In this document: piece after piece, positions 35,406-47,300 of the stretch
How positions within the stretch are numbered: the stretch's first letter is position 1
How the letters are laid out: the number at the start of each line of letters is the position of its first letter
Source of the DNA: Fistulifera solaris
Lineage: Eukaryota; Bacillariophyta; Bacillariophyceae; Naviculales; Stauroneidaceae
DNA: 64,000 nt
Direction: 5' to 3'
Assembly (NCBI GenBank): GCA_030295235.1
Contig: AP026141.1
Coordinates: 642,852-706,851 of the forward strand
Program-made: the position numbers and the translations under genes
Notes under the pieces: model-generated
What the model saw: the letters and a program-made list of their open reading frames with translations, nothing else
What the model was told of the DNA's origin: nothing
The model's database searches: none

Positions 35406-35860
35406 TCAGAGCACAGTAGTCATAGGAGGTATCGCGTCGATCCAGTATTGCATTTGAAAGTGCTCGAGTGTATCAATGACCATAGTCCCATCAGGCATGA
35501 CAACGTAGCCGTATCCGAAAGCATTCAGCAGAGCACCCGAAACCGCCACCACGGCGAGTAGAACGAACCCAAACAAGGACGAGTCCGCCAAGAAGAAGGA
35601 TATCGCCATTTTTCGCTGATATGCTTTCTCGTGACTAACTTTTTGTTCTCGCTTGTATTGATTAAGTCATTCTTCTTTGTAGACGGCATGGCTTCTTCGA
35701 TTGCGGTCGGTTGTTTCACGAAGCACTTCGTGGGTGGACCCATTTTGGCAGAACGCAGCGGTGGTGAAATAATGTGAAAGCTTTGAATCACCGTGGGCAA
35801 GCCGAGCACTGCTACCAGCGCCCATACTTTCAGAAAACGATGAAGAGGATAGAGAGGCAT
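35406..35860 (-). CDS. Small plastid-targeted membrane protein (GYGY...IDTLEH family), member 1
   Basis: 151 residues after adding one A at 35609-35613. A signal-like N-terminus (ALVAVLGLPTVIQSFHI; Phe after a small residue) and a Lys/Ser-rich transit region lead to one hydrophobic segment (LFGFVLLAVVAVSGALLNAFG) and a short C-terminal tail with VIDTLEHFQMQ. A second gene at 48160-48600 shares the LLN-x-x-GYGY...IDTLEH-x-x-x-Q pattern, the signal peptide and the single membrane segment. No named family was recognised. A small plastid membrane subunit is the likely role (inference). Confidence 0.65.
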
Positions 35861-36412
35861 GTTTTGAAAAGGGATCGAAGGATATCACTGTGAGAAGAAT
35901 GACAAAAGAGGCAAAAGAATACTCGTATAATTCTTCTGTTTGACATTCTTTTTCTCCGCAGTTGTTCTGCCTTCCGTCTTGACACCGTGCAAAGATCCAT
36001 GATCCAAATTATTATTCGTTCGGTATAGACAGAATTCATACTGTTTGTCCTATGATGCGCAGCACTATTTATTTTACTCCGTACTATGCTAATCGCACTA
36101 CTTTTCCTTCAACCGGTATTCAACATTGAAGGAGGAAAAGGAGGACGAAAACGTCCACAAAAAATCCTTCAAAAACGGCTCGCGTCGAAATCAACACCGG
36201 AGGCCGTGCAGTGTGCTATAAAACGCTGTCAATAAGGAAAATCGTGCAATAGACGATGATTATGAAGACTATCATAATCACTCCAGCTGAACATGCAATC
36301 ACTCACTACTGGATATGTAAACCTTTGTTACATCGTCACGGAAGCGCGCCAATTCAGTGAAAGCGTGATGGCATCACTCTCGCCTTGAAGATCAGCATCC
36401 ACCACAATCTCC
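35861..36412. other. Intergenic
   Basis: Upstream region of the small plastid gene and 3' flank of the GRDP-like gene. GA-rich stretch at about 36128-36155. No gene was seen. Confidence 0.5.
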
Positions 36413-38112
36413 TCACCCGCAGCCGCAGCCACCTCCCCCGCAAGCACAGCCCCCACCGGTTCCACTAAAAACATATACCCCGCCATATTTCACGTGAGCA
36501 GGCGTACGAGTTTTCTTGATATAACTGCAATTGTTTTCAACCTACGTGAGTCAACTTATTTATCAAAGGACACGCGCCACCAACAAATTTACATTAATCT
36601 TACCCTGAACAATCTGCTGCATCACAGACTTCACCAAGTGAATAACCCCCGGTCGACTTGGTGTCATCCAGAACACAATCCAATGGGAAAGGCTTTGATT
36701 TTCTTACAGTTGCTGGATCGCCGACACAAAGTCTTTTGTAAGGCCCGCTGGCATTGTACTGTACCCAAGCGAAGTTTTGACAGGCACGCAACTTTTGCAA
36801 GGCTTCTACAAGTCGAGCGCGTTCGGTTGTCTCAACAGCAGTCGGCTTTCGAAAACACGAACAGCAGTTGCGCACATCGTGTTCGTGCAATTTGCGTTCT
36901 GCCATGCGAGCATTCACTTTCAATTTCCGCAACAGAATCTGGTAGGCTTCTAAAGTACAGAGCGAGTAGTACCCCTCACCGAGCGACGTTTTCCCAAACA
37001 CGTATCCATTTTTCTTTAAGTGCACACCACTTCGAGTCACAGCAATAAATGCTCTCGCCATTTCACCGGGGACCTGCCCGAATCGGGGGTTGACCCAAGG
37101 TTGGTCCCTTAAAACATCTAAAGGACGCGGCGTCTGGATATCATCGACAGATGAAGCCCTGGAAATTGGTTTAGACGCATCGATGAGCAACGTTTCGGTT
37201 GATAAATCCTCGTTTGGATCCGGAAAAGTGAAATTTAAGCAATAGTACTCCGCGGGTGGTTCTCCGTGATACAAAGCGACATCGTTTGAGTTGATGTACG
37301 GCTCCTTATATGATTGTTGCCAAGCTTCGCTGGTTTGATGAAAAGCCATCTCTAAGTTACTTCCAGAAGATCGGTCATTTAGGGAATCGTCATGATTCAG
37401 AAAGGATCCTCGAATACGAATGCAGTCAGCTTCATATTTCGCAATCGAGTACAAAATGTGAGTGTGCCACATTAGATCAATGTCGTAGGTCGGGACAATC
37501 ATGCAGTCACTGCCACGTTCGCGATGAAACGATTTTGATAACAGGAGAAACTTTTGATAGCGTTCGATTGCGTGTTGTAAGAAAGTATCATGCTTGAATT
37601 TTTTGTCCGAGACTTGCCACAAAAATTTCTTTTGTTCGTTGACGGATGCTATGAGATAAAAACCATCCATATCGCAAACTGATTCGGTGATCGGCATATC
37701 AGTTAATGCATCTTCTAGGGGCAGAAAGAATGGCTCACCGGGGAAGCGAAGATCCCATTCGACACGCGTTTCTAGCGCTTTGTTTGTTGTGTCTTCCTTG
37801 ATTTGAAAGAGAAACGGTGGGCAAGACTCTTCAATCGAATCATCTTGAAACTGTTGCAAGAGATACTTCCGGTAAGGACCTGGCGCTAAACGATGACAAT
37901 GAGAGACCCACGCAACATCAGGGAGGAGGGACAAGCATGCAGGATGCATTGCTGCGGTGTATATCAGCGAGCAGCGGCAACCAGCAATTAAGGTAGCGAT
38001 CGACTGTCAATTGCGTGATCGGTGCCGTCATAACACCCATTCGGTGAAGCTTCTCGAGAAACTCAACATGCTTTCTTGATTCAATCAGAAGATTGCAGGA
38101 AAAGGGCTCCAT
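36413..38112 (-). CDS. GRDP-like protein (DUF1399), paralogue 1
   Basis: Exons 36604-38112 and 36413-36524 with a 79-bp intron, 539 residues after correction. Relatives are the plant glycine-rich domain proteins. Seen: YLNCWLPLLADIH, a VPPPDVAWVSHCHRLAPGPY block, TYDIDLMWHTHILYSI (the second His-x-His copper- or metal-like motif of the family), and DAADCSG before the splice. The last exon encodes GGGCACGGGGCGCG, the Gly/Cys-rich tail. The frame shifts by one base at 37921-37923 (reads CCC TGA T). The same shift occurs at the same place in paralogue 2. Function of the family is unclear; stress and development roles are reported in plants. Confidence 0.8.
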
Positions 38113-38833
38113 AATTCATTCAATAAGGTGTGGTAGGAAGATTAAATGCTGAATGAAAGTTTTGCATCGAATGAAAGAAAAATGGCTTATTTTCTGTCCG
38201 TGCATTAACGAAAAATAATATGCTGATGGATTTAGTGAGACTTGTGCATTTTCATGCAGCTTCCGAGTGTTCAAGCATTCGAATTCCGATGGAAGAAAGA
38301 TGAGATGGATAAATGCCGAAATTTTCCATTCATAATCTTATCGATCTGTCTGTGGTAGTATCATCGGGCAAATTTGTACTTTGCCCAGGCATCATGGTTC
38401 GAGGACTCGCTCAATCGGTCAAATATAACGATAGAGGTTGCTTTTTCCAGAACTTGCTCATTCTCTTCCGGTTGTTTTGCTCTTTATTTGTTGGGGGCAG
38501 AATCGTTTTCACTTTAGCTTGAAGCTGCACAAGCATGTAGTTCGTGACTCACGCACGCACGCACGAATGACTGTGCTTTACAAAAATAATGGGAAAACCT
38601 CAAAATTTCTTCGTCGCGTGCATGAACAATATAATACTCTGATTCATAAACGATCCTCGAATACGTATACAATCCGCTTCATTATCCGCAATCGAATGCA
38701 GAATGTTAGTATGCCACATTAGATCAATGTTGTATTTCAAGACGATCATGCAGTCACTGAAACGTTCGCGAGGAAACGTTTCTCACAACAAGAAAAAACT
38801 TTCTATAGCGTGTGATGGTGTTACTGGTTAGGA
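38113..38833. other. Intergenic between GRDP-like paralogues
   Basis: Upstream region of paralogue 1, holding the degenerate third copy at about 38640-38825 (listed separately). Otherwise nothing was seen. Confidence 0.5.
38640..38825 (-). pseudogene. GRDP-like gene fragment, third degenerate copy
   Basis: Aligns with the middle of both neighbouring GRDP-like genes, for example GATCCTCGAATACG, GCCACATTAGATCAATGT, CATGCAGTCACTG and ACGTTCGCGA. It carries many substitutions and small indels and no open frame. It corresponds to the region encoding the His-x-His block. It is a relic of a third tandem copy, or of duplication slippage. Confidence 0.75.
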
Positions 38834-40578
38834 TTAGAATCCACAGCAACCACAGCCACCACAGTCGCCAATTGTTCCAGAGCAATCAATGCTGACCTTA
38901 ACACTGCTGCGACAACAAATAAGCGCATTACAATTAGTTCAAAACGAATAGTTTCGAAAAGCTTCATATTCCGTGTTTGTACTCACCCACCACAACCTGC
39001 CGCATCACACACGTCCCCAAGAGTCAATCCGTTTATGGTTTCTCGTTCGCTCATGACTCTCAGGACACAGTCTAATGGGAAAGGTCGGCTTGTCACAATT
39101 CGTGTAGACGGCTGCTTAACATAACAAAGATTCTGGTATGGACCTGACGCCTTTTCTTGAATCAGCACAAACTGTTTTGCCTTTCGCACGGTTTGTAACT
39201 CTTTCTCCCAAGAGGCAGTACGTGCTAGTGCTGCTTCAGTTGGCGTTCGGAAACATTGACAGGTTTGCATATAGTGAAAAGAGAGTCTGGCTTCTATATC
39301 ACTTTCCTTGCGTTGCAACTTTTCCTTCAGAATTCGGTATGCTTCTTGCGTACAAAGTGAATAGTAGCCCGAACCATTCGAAGTTTCCCCAAATACGTAA
39401 CCATCTTTTTCAAATACTCGCCAATCTTGGAAACACGAACGAAGGCCTTTTCTGTGGTGCCAGGAACAAGGTTATTGTCCGGTTTTACCCAACGTATGTT
39501 CATGAATTCTTCCAATGGCGTTGATGGCGTCAATTCGTATACAACAGGTACCGGTTCTTCAGACATAGCTTCGTTTGAAATAGAAATAGAGGTAGACGTT
39601 TCGTTTGATTCTCTTTTTCTCTCGGTCAAAGAAACGAACAGCTTGGACTCGGTTTCTCCCGACATCAAATTCATGTTCTTCGCACAGCAAGTCGCATCAA
39701 CAATGGAATAATAATCAGCCGGCGGCTCCCCGCGATACAAAGCGACATCGCTCGAGTTGATGTACGGCTCCTTATATGATTGTTGCCAAGCTTCGCTGGT
39801 TTGTTGAAAAGCCATTTCTAAATTGCTTCCAGAAGATCGGTCATTTAGGGAATCGTCATGATTCAGAAAGGATCCTCGAATACGAATGCAATCAGCTTCA
39901 TATTTCGCAATTGAATGCAGAATGTGAGTGTGCCACATTAGATCAATGTCGTAGGTCGGGACAATCATGCAGTCACTGCCACGTTCGCGATGAAACGATT
40001 TTGATAACAGGAGAAACTTTTGATAGCGTTCGATTGCGTGTTGTAAGAAAGTATCATGCTTGAATTTTCTGTCCGAGACTTGCCACAAAAACTTCTTTTG
40101 CTCGTTGACGGATGCTATGAGATAAAAACCGTCCATGTCGCAAACTGATTCGGTGATCGGCATATCAGTTAATGCATCTTCTAGGGGCAGAAAGAATGGC
40201 TCACCGGGGAAGCGAAGATCCCATTCGACACGCGTTTCTAGCGCTTTGTTTGTTGTGTCTTCCTTGATTTGAAAGAGAAACGGTGGGCAAGACTCTTCAA
40301 TCGAATCATCTTGAAACTGTTGCAAGAGATACTTCCGGTAAGGACCTGGCGCTAAACGATGACAATGAGAGACCCACGAAACATCAGGGAGGAGGGATGA
40401 GCATACAGGATGCATTGCTGCGGTGTATATCAGCGAGCAGCGGCAACCAGCAATTAAGGTAGCGATCGACTGTCAATTGCGTGATCGGTGCCGTCATAAC
40501 ACCCATTCGGTGAAGCTTTTCGAGAAACTCAACATGCTTTCTTGATTCAATCAGAAGATTGCAGGAAAAGGGCTCCAT
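38834..40578 (-). CDS. GRDP-like protein (DUF1399), paralogue 2
   Basis: Exons 38987-40578 and 38834-38906 with an 80-bp intron, 554 residues after correction. The first ~300 codons are nearly identical in DNA to paralogue 1. The middle (PTPQ-poor linker) and the C-terminal third diverge: RVSKIGEYLKK..., a CQCFRTP segment, and a last exon ending DCGGCGCCGF. Two breaks are inferred: the shared one at 40387-40389 (CCC TGA T) and a missing A at 39416-39420. The last intron has a CAGCAG acceptor, so either AG could be used, differing by one codon. The strong 5' similarity with a different 3' part suggests recent duplication or gene conversion. Confidence 0.8.
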
Positions 40579-40779
40579 AATTCATGCAATAAGTTTTCGT
40601 CGTAGTGCGCAGGCGTTGCGAGAGGTAGGAAGATAAGCTATTGAATGAACGTTCCGCATCAAAGAAAGACAAGATAGAGCTTATAGCTTATTTATTCTTA
40701 TTATATTTATTTCGCATTTTTTCTTCTTTCGCTTTGCTCGTCTGTCTGGCACTGCGGTGCGGAGAAGAAGAATCAATCG

Positions 40780-41784
40780 TTGAAAGATCGCCTCGCTCGC
40801 ATCATCGTCGTATTATTATTGTTTGCTTCTATAGCGAATACCTTCCCTTCGTTACAAGTACCCATGTTACCTTCTCATTTACAACTATCATCTTCAAAAC
40901 AACCACATCAAAATCAACATCACCCTCATGAATTCATTCCGACGCATCCGCTGGGACTGACGGGCGTTATTTGTCAATCTTTCACTTTACAATTGTCGCG
41001 GACACCGCGACGGCTGCAATACACACTCTATCGACCGCGACACTTGCTATTAGGACCGCCTCCACTGATCGGTATTGCCGGAGGTCCGGGATTACCCTGT
41101 CAGTACTTGTCGTCGCTGGTGCATACAATCGAAGATAGAGCCATCGTGTTATACGATCATGTCGGTTGCGGGCAATCCTTATACAAGGGAACGAACGCTT
41201 ATGATCGCTACGAAATGATGCTGGATTTAAAAGAACTGATTGATCATTTAAACTGTGAAGAGTTTCATTTACTAGGGCATTCCTTTGGTGGGTTCTTGGC
41301 GTACGAGTATCTCTTACAGCAATCCACTATCTCGCCGCACAAGAAATGCCATTCGGTCGTACTCGTGAGCACACCTTACGATATGGCGGCGGTGCGAGAA
41401 CATGTACAGCGACTCAAAGACGAATTAGATGACGATCCGCAAACATTCTTTCAGCAGCATGAGTGTCGCGTGGTACCGTTGCCTTTACCGTTGCAACAGT
41501 CGCTGGATTCCGCAGGATTCTCTTCTTCCATTACCGCCAAAGTACTGGCCAGAGCACATGGCTTGAACGACGGAGAGAGCGATAATTACGATTCTTCATC
41601 TTCTTCTCGCCTTCCGGTATCAACGCCTGCGCTTTTGTTGCAAGGGCAACATGATTTTGTACTCAATGTGGCGGACTGGCAGGATGTCTTTCCGGATGCA
41701 GAATTCGTCGTTCTCGCTGGTTGTGCACATTATGCCTTTTTGGAAAACGAAGGAATGTTTGCAGCCGTGGTATCGTCCTTTTGA
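40780..41784 (+). CDS. Prolyl-aminopeptidase-like alpha/beta hydrolase with signal peptide
   Basis: About 334 codons, single exon. Catalytic features: GIAGGPGLPCQYL (HGGPG-type oxyanion region), DHVGCGQS, nucleophile elbow LLGHSFGGFLAYEYL, the acid in LLLQGQHDFVLN and the His in LAGCAHYAFLENEG. These match proline iminopeptidase/tricorn-interacting-factor-like hydrolases, which release N-terminal proline. A hydrophobic N-terminus (IIVVLLLFASIANTF) looks like a signal peptide, perhaps with plastid routing (NTF). There is no ATG at the frame start: it opens with TTG at 40780, and the next in-frame ATG would cut the signal peptide. The true start is probably upstream, across a base error or in an unseen exon. 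Confidence 0.78.
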   Translation: MKDRLARIIVVLLLFASIANTFPSLQVPMLPSHLQLSSSKQPHQNQHHPHEFIPTHPLGLTGVICQSFTLQLSRTPRRLQYTLYRPRHLLLGPPPLIGIAGGPGLPCQYLSSLVHTIEDRAIVLYDHVGCGQSLYKGTNAYDRYEMMLDLKELIDHLNCEEFHLLGHSFGGFLAYEYLLQQSTISPHKKCHSVVLVSTPYDMAAVREHVQRLKDELDDDPQTFFQQHECRVVPLPLPLQQSLDSAGFSSSITAKVLARAHGLNDGESDNYDSSSSSRLPVSTPALLLQGQHDFVLNVADWQDVFPDAEFVVLAGCAHYAFLENEGMFAAVVSSF

Positions 41785-42708
41785 AACGTCACGAGCCACC
41801 ACCCAAGCCTTTGGTTTTGCCGAAACCTATAGAATGAATGGAGAAAGTTGAGAAGCGACGGGTCACTTTCTTGAGCAGAGATAATCAGGTACCTTTCTCA
41901 GATAACGAAAGGTGTTGATGGTAAGTACTCTTTAAAAAGCTCAGGCTTTGGACTAAAGACGTCAAGACAAAGACATCGGGAACGGCGTTAAAATTCTACC
42001 TTGTCGTAAACGCTACGTAAAATCATGTATTGGAGGCAAATTTTTAACGTCCGTTCCGGCAAAGTCGACGAGAAATATCGGAGAGATCGAGAAAGTAGAC
42101 TACAGCTAACGACTTTTATCTTCTATCGCAAATCGCAAATCATAAGCAAACCTTATCCCTCTCTCAACTCTTAGCGTCGACTATGCTTTGATGAACTGAC
42201 TGATTATACTTGAGTTGAGAATCTTATTCCCAGAACATCTAGGACTACGATTCCCGATCTCGAATCCCGGATGCTACGAAGAGGATAATATATGTGCCCA
42301 TAAGCACCAAGTTCTCACATGATAATATGTGCAAACACAGATGTCGAAAGCGTTTAAGACCATTGATTAAGGACTTCTCACTATGTCGCTTACACTAAAT
42401 TACACGTGGGTCATTTTGAGGCAACACAAAACAACGAAAAAGACCGAAATCGTTTATCCCGGCGACATCACGAGTAGTAGCTACTACAGCGAATATCACA
42501 GGTCACAAAATTCCAGACATAGTACACAAAACACACAGAACAAAGAGCAGATTGAGAAACGTTATCGGAGAAAGCCGCAAAGATGGAATAGCCCCTCAAA
42601 AAAGTTCGGATCTTTAGCCACTGACCAACTCTCGCCTACTTCGTAGCGTCAAGTTACCGGTTGTGTCCCCTCTCTTTCTTATTTGCAGTGCTTTTTTGAC
42701 GGAGCATA
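41785..42708. other. Intergenic
   Basis: About 920 bp. An open frame at 42383-42646 (87 codons, His/Ser/Thr/Lys-rich) does not look like a conserved protein. No repeat was identified. Confidence 0.4.
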
Positions 42709-43977
42709 ATGTTTCAAAAACTTCGTCGGCAATTGCACATTGCACATCCGATCTTCATAATTTTAGAATCGTTTACCGACACCATGTTTACATCCAAAGC
42801 AAAGAAGGAGAAATCCAAGACCTTTCTTTCTTTCCTTCGCCGAAAGAAGAAGGGCGCTCGTGAAGAGACTTCCAAGGAAAAGAAGCAAGGGGCAAAATCC
42901 AAGAAATGTCCGTCGAGTATCATGGAGACAAAAGAGCGCAAAGTCAGCAGAACGCAAAGTATCAAGACCACTATCACGTCAACTGGATCTATGTGCGACG
43001 AGTCGGACACGTACTCGATCTATTCGATCGATGTCATGGCTGAAGCATCGGTAAGTCTATCTGTCGCTTGCTCAGTTGTACTCCGTACGAGCACCTAACC
43101 TTCGTTCATTTTCTTAGTGGATGCCAGCACCTGAGTCGAACGAAATGACGCCTCAACGTCATCTGGACGAATTATTGAAAGAGCGAGGATACGAAAAGAA
43201 CGATACGATTGTCTGAAGACTGGCTATTACAACTCTCCTACCAAGTTGCAAATTGCCAGCTATCATGCGCACCTCGTGTCTTTGGTGAAACAGAACAACA
43301 TTGAAGTCATTGATGATATATTGGCGTGTGGATTGTCCCCGAATCCTTGCAACGAGTTTGGGTCGAGTTTGTTGCAAACCGCCTGTCGACGAGGCAACGT
43401 TGAATTGCTCGAAGTCATGCTCCGCCACGGCTGCTCGCTTCAAGTGGCAGATGAATTTGGGCGCACCCCTCTCCACGATGCACTGTATGCAAAGCAGCCC
43501 GCTTTTGCTGTGGTGAAACGCATCTTACAAGAAGATCCTCACTTGATCAATCTGGCGGATTCGCGAGGACATTTGGCCTTTGATTACGTGAGAAAAGAGC
43601 ACTGCGACGAATGGATTGCTTTCCTTGACGAAGTTGCCGATGAAATTTGGCCGAAACAAAGCGAACAGCCTCCGCCGCACCCACTCACTTTGCGCCAGGC
43701 GAACGCCGAACCTCTAGCGGATCCGTCGAATGCGTTGTCTCTCGATCTGGCCGAGGCAGTTGCCTCCGGTAAATTACGGCCATGTGAAGCTCTCATGTTA
43801 CAAAACGAAGATTTCAGCGACATCGATGATTCATTCTCGAAATACGATTCTTCGTACAGTAGCAGCTTGGGCTCCATTTCGGAAGGTTCCGAAGAATCCT
43901 TCGAAGACGAAGAGCTTGTCAAAGAATTGGCTCTCATGCAGAGACGTTGCACCCAAACACCCGTGAGTACGGCATGA
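42709..43977 (+). CDS. Ankyrin-repeat protein with basic N-terminus and acidic tail, paralogue 1
   Basis: Exons 42709-43050 and 43118-43977, 67-bp intron, 400 residues after adding one A at 43194-43197. The N-terminus is Lys/Arg/Ser-rich. Ankyrin repeats follow: VSLVKQNNIEVIDDILACG, SLLQTACRRGNVELLEVMLR and GRTPLHDALYAKQPAFAVVK, then DSRGHLAFDYVRKEHCDEWI. The C-terminus is acidic and serine-rich (SSYSSSLGSISEGSEESFED). The ATG at 42784 (in ACCATG context) is an alternative start. A paralogue at 52040-53313 shares the repeat block, the DYVRKEHC/NYVRKEHY motif and a matching first intron. It is probably a cytosolic or nuclear adaptor; function is unknown. Confidence 0.75.
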
Positions 43978-44316
43978 ACAATGAAGAATAAGTTATTAGA
44001 TATAGAGTGTATAGGGGAGTAATTTGTACGGTATTATCTTTTTCGGATCTGAGAATTCTTTTTAGTTCGTCATCCTGCTAGCTTTCATCGTCAAGAGGAA
44101 AGCGAGTAATCCTACCTCTTCGGACATGGTTTCTTGTTACTACCGGAGTAATTAACTGACTCCGCAGCGACGTCTGTCAGTCCCCCCTTACCTTCGGAAT
44201 ATCGGTGGTTCCGCATGGCGCGAAAGAGTGGCGCGCATTTGGATGCCGTTTGTGTTTGTCGACATCGTCGCTCTCTCTCATTGTGTGTTGTTTGGGTGGT
44301 GTTTTACAACAAAGGA
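43978..44316. other. Intergenic
   Basis: 3' flank of the ankyrin gene and promoter of the helicase gene. CT-rich near 44160-44230. No gene was seen. Confidence 0.45.
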
Positions 44317-47300
44317 ATGGCCTTGGAAGGAGAGGCAAATAACAACAACATCACCGATAATCATAATTTAACACCGCAAGAAAATAGAGCGCGGAAGAAG
44401 CGGCCGTGGAGGTCGTGGACGTGGTCGTTTCGGTGGTAGAGGAGGACGAGGACGTGCGGAGAAAGCGATTGCGGATGAAAACAATCCGCAAGATCGTCCT
44501 TCCGGTTCGTCTTTCAACGTTGAAACGGTGAAAAACGATACGAATAATCATGATACGGAACAGGTGAAAAGAATGGAAGCGAGAACACTCGCGGGCGAGT
44601 AGGAGGCCGCGGAAGAGGCAGGAGTCAAACAAATGACGATAACGAAAACACGCCTGCTTCGAATCACAACAATGAAGATGGCTCCCAGGAAGTCTATCAG
44701 GGACGAGGGAGGGGTAGACAAGGAAGAGGACGAGGTCGAGAAGGCCGCTACGGTGGTAGAGGAAGAGGACGCGGACGATATGAAGGGAGAGGGCGTGTTG
44801 CAAAGGAGGGTAAAGGATCGAATGATACGGATGACGATCAGGGAGCTGACAGCAACATCGAAGATAGCGCAACAAATAATGAGATGTCTCACGGGGATCC
44901 TCCGACGGCGGTCATCGAAGCAACTTCTGAGCAGCAGCTGAGCTTAGAAACGAAAGGCGTAACTTTGATGGAGTCCACCGAATCGAATGTTTCAGTAGCA
45001 TCGAAACCACAGATTGACACAAAGAATCCGGCTGTCTTACATATAGGTAATAAGGCGACGCGAAAGAAAGGCTTTCCCGTTGTTTTAGCTCGTTCGAATG
45101 TTGAGCCATCGGATCCATTGCAAGATTTGTCGGAGAAACTGGCTCAAGTAGCTGTGGAACCATCCACGAAAAAGACCAAAAAAGCCAAGAAAAAGAAGGA
45201 AGTTGTCAAGGAAGAAGATACCGATGTAGGCAAAGATGAGCAATCTCCAGTAGATGTCACCGTTGCACTCCAGAGGCTCCCGGCCCAAGAAGTTAGTATC
45301 ACTGCGGCTACACAAGTCAAAATGGCACAACAACAGGAAGCCGCAATTGCATCGGTCGAAACAAAAAGCACGGTTGACAAAAAGAAAAAGAGTAAAAAAC
45401 AAAATCCAAAGATGCAGGACGCGAAGCAGGCAGCTCGCGCGTTCAACAATGCTGTGCGACATGCGGTGGAACGAGGAGATGTACAGGACACTCGTGATTT
45501 ACTATACGATAAGCGGAATCATCAATTTGCGCTGGATTGCAACGTCCTTGAGACGGCGATGAAAGCGTTTATTATGGCGGCTCTTCTTGAAGACGCTTTA
45601 TATTGCCTACGGAATTGCACCTTGCCTGACACATTGAGTGTGATTCAAGCTGAGCGCATTTTGCAGTGTCTACCACAGAACTTGCGACATTCCAGTGTCT
45701 TTTGCGCTGGTGATGTAATCCGCAGCTTGTGTGTAGTTACACAACTCGGCGACAAACGAACATACTTCCTGCGGATCGTACGGGCCATTGCACTGGAATT
45801 TTTGGAAGAAGCCACCACGGCACGTGATCGTATTTGTTCTAGCCCTTGTGAACGGTTAGTGAGACAAGGGCTCTGTATTGTTAATGCCAAGTTAGAGCGA
45901 GGCAAAAGCCGGCCGATCTTGTCGTCAAGCCCGGTGATCAGCTAGGTGTATTCATTGCGGACGAAAATCGCGGCTTACAAGCGGGTGACGCTGTCAGTAT
46001 TTTACCTTACGCAGGCCCTTATCCCTTGAGTGCGGAAAGTTTGGACCGCGATCTCATCGAAGCTGTTGTTACGTCTACGAACCCCATGAATTTGCGCTTA
46101 CAAGATCGCACCAACGCGGAACTGTATTCGAGCTTGACGGAACCTGAGAATTTGTATAGGATTGATAAATTGGCTAATCGCATGGGATTTAATCGACAGT
46201 TGGCCGCTGTAACCAGTTTGTGTGGAAACGATCAAAGGGTGTCGCCTGAATTGGTACAGGCGGTCACCGCGATGGACGCAAATTTTATGACGCCCCGTGA
46301 AGCCACTCATTTGGGGCGTCTCACGTCGACAGCTGCGTTATGTGCTACCGCTGTTGGCGACGACGACCAAGACAGTTTGAGAGCTGTGTCCCGACTTGCT
46401 TTGGAGAAGTTTAACTCTCTTGAAGGTCTCAACGCAAGTCAGCAGCTAGCTGTTGAAGGTGCGGTGACTAATAGATTAACGCTAGTTCAGGGGCCTCCAG
46501 GTACGTGGGCTTATTGAGACGTTATTGAGATGTTCTGTTGTACCATGGTTTTAACGTATAAGTGGTACAGGTACCGGAAAGACCGCTGTTGCGATTCGTA
46601 TCTTGCAGCATTGGGCGAAGATGGACAGTGATGTTCCAATCTTGGCAACATCAGACTCCAACATTGCCGTGGACAATCTTGTCGAAGGATGTGCGAATGT
46701 TGGATTAAGAGTAATCCGCATTGGAAGACCTGAAGCAATCAGACCGGAGCTATTGAAATACTGCATCGACAGAGAAAAGCAGGCCAACTCGGTCACCTTT
46801 ACAAAGAACGATCGAAACAACTTCGACAAGCTCAAGTCATCTGTTGCACATGCATCGGGAGTGGTAGTGAATGGTTAGATGCTATTGGTGTTTGCCCTCG
46901 AGTTCTTGTCGATGAAGCAACACAGGCTACTGAGCCAGCTGTGCTGGTTCCGCTGATGCGAGGCTGCAAGCAGCTCGTTTTAGTCGGTGATCATTGCCAA
47001 TTGCCACCAACTGTACTTTCAACACAAGCCGCCGAAGAGGGTCACGGCGTGCCTCTTTTCTCTCGTATGGTGGCTTGTGGGGTTCCTCCTTATATGTTGG
47101 ATACGCAATATCGAATGCATCCGGCGATATCACAATTTCCGAGTGACTTGTTTTATGGAGGGCTTTTGCAAAATGGTGTAAGCGCACCGGAACGGCGTCC
47201 TCTCGCTGGATTTCCGTGGCCAGTTCCTGAATTCCCAGTTGCGTTCATGCCGATTTATGGGCAGGAACTTGATGATGGTGTTAGCAAATACAATGTAGAA

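Noticed and set aside
42383-42646. 87-codon His/Ser/Lys-rich frame
   Set aside because: No conserved motif, and it is isolated in the 920-bp intergenic region.
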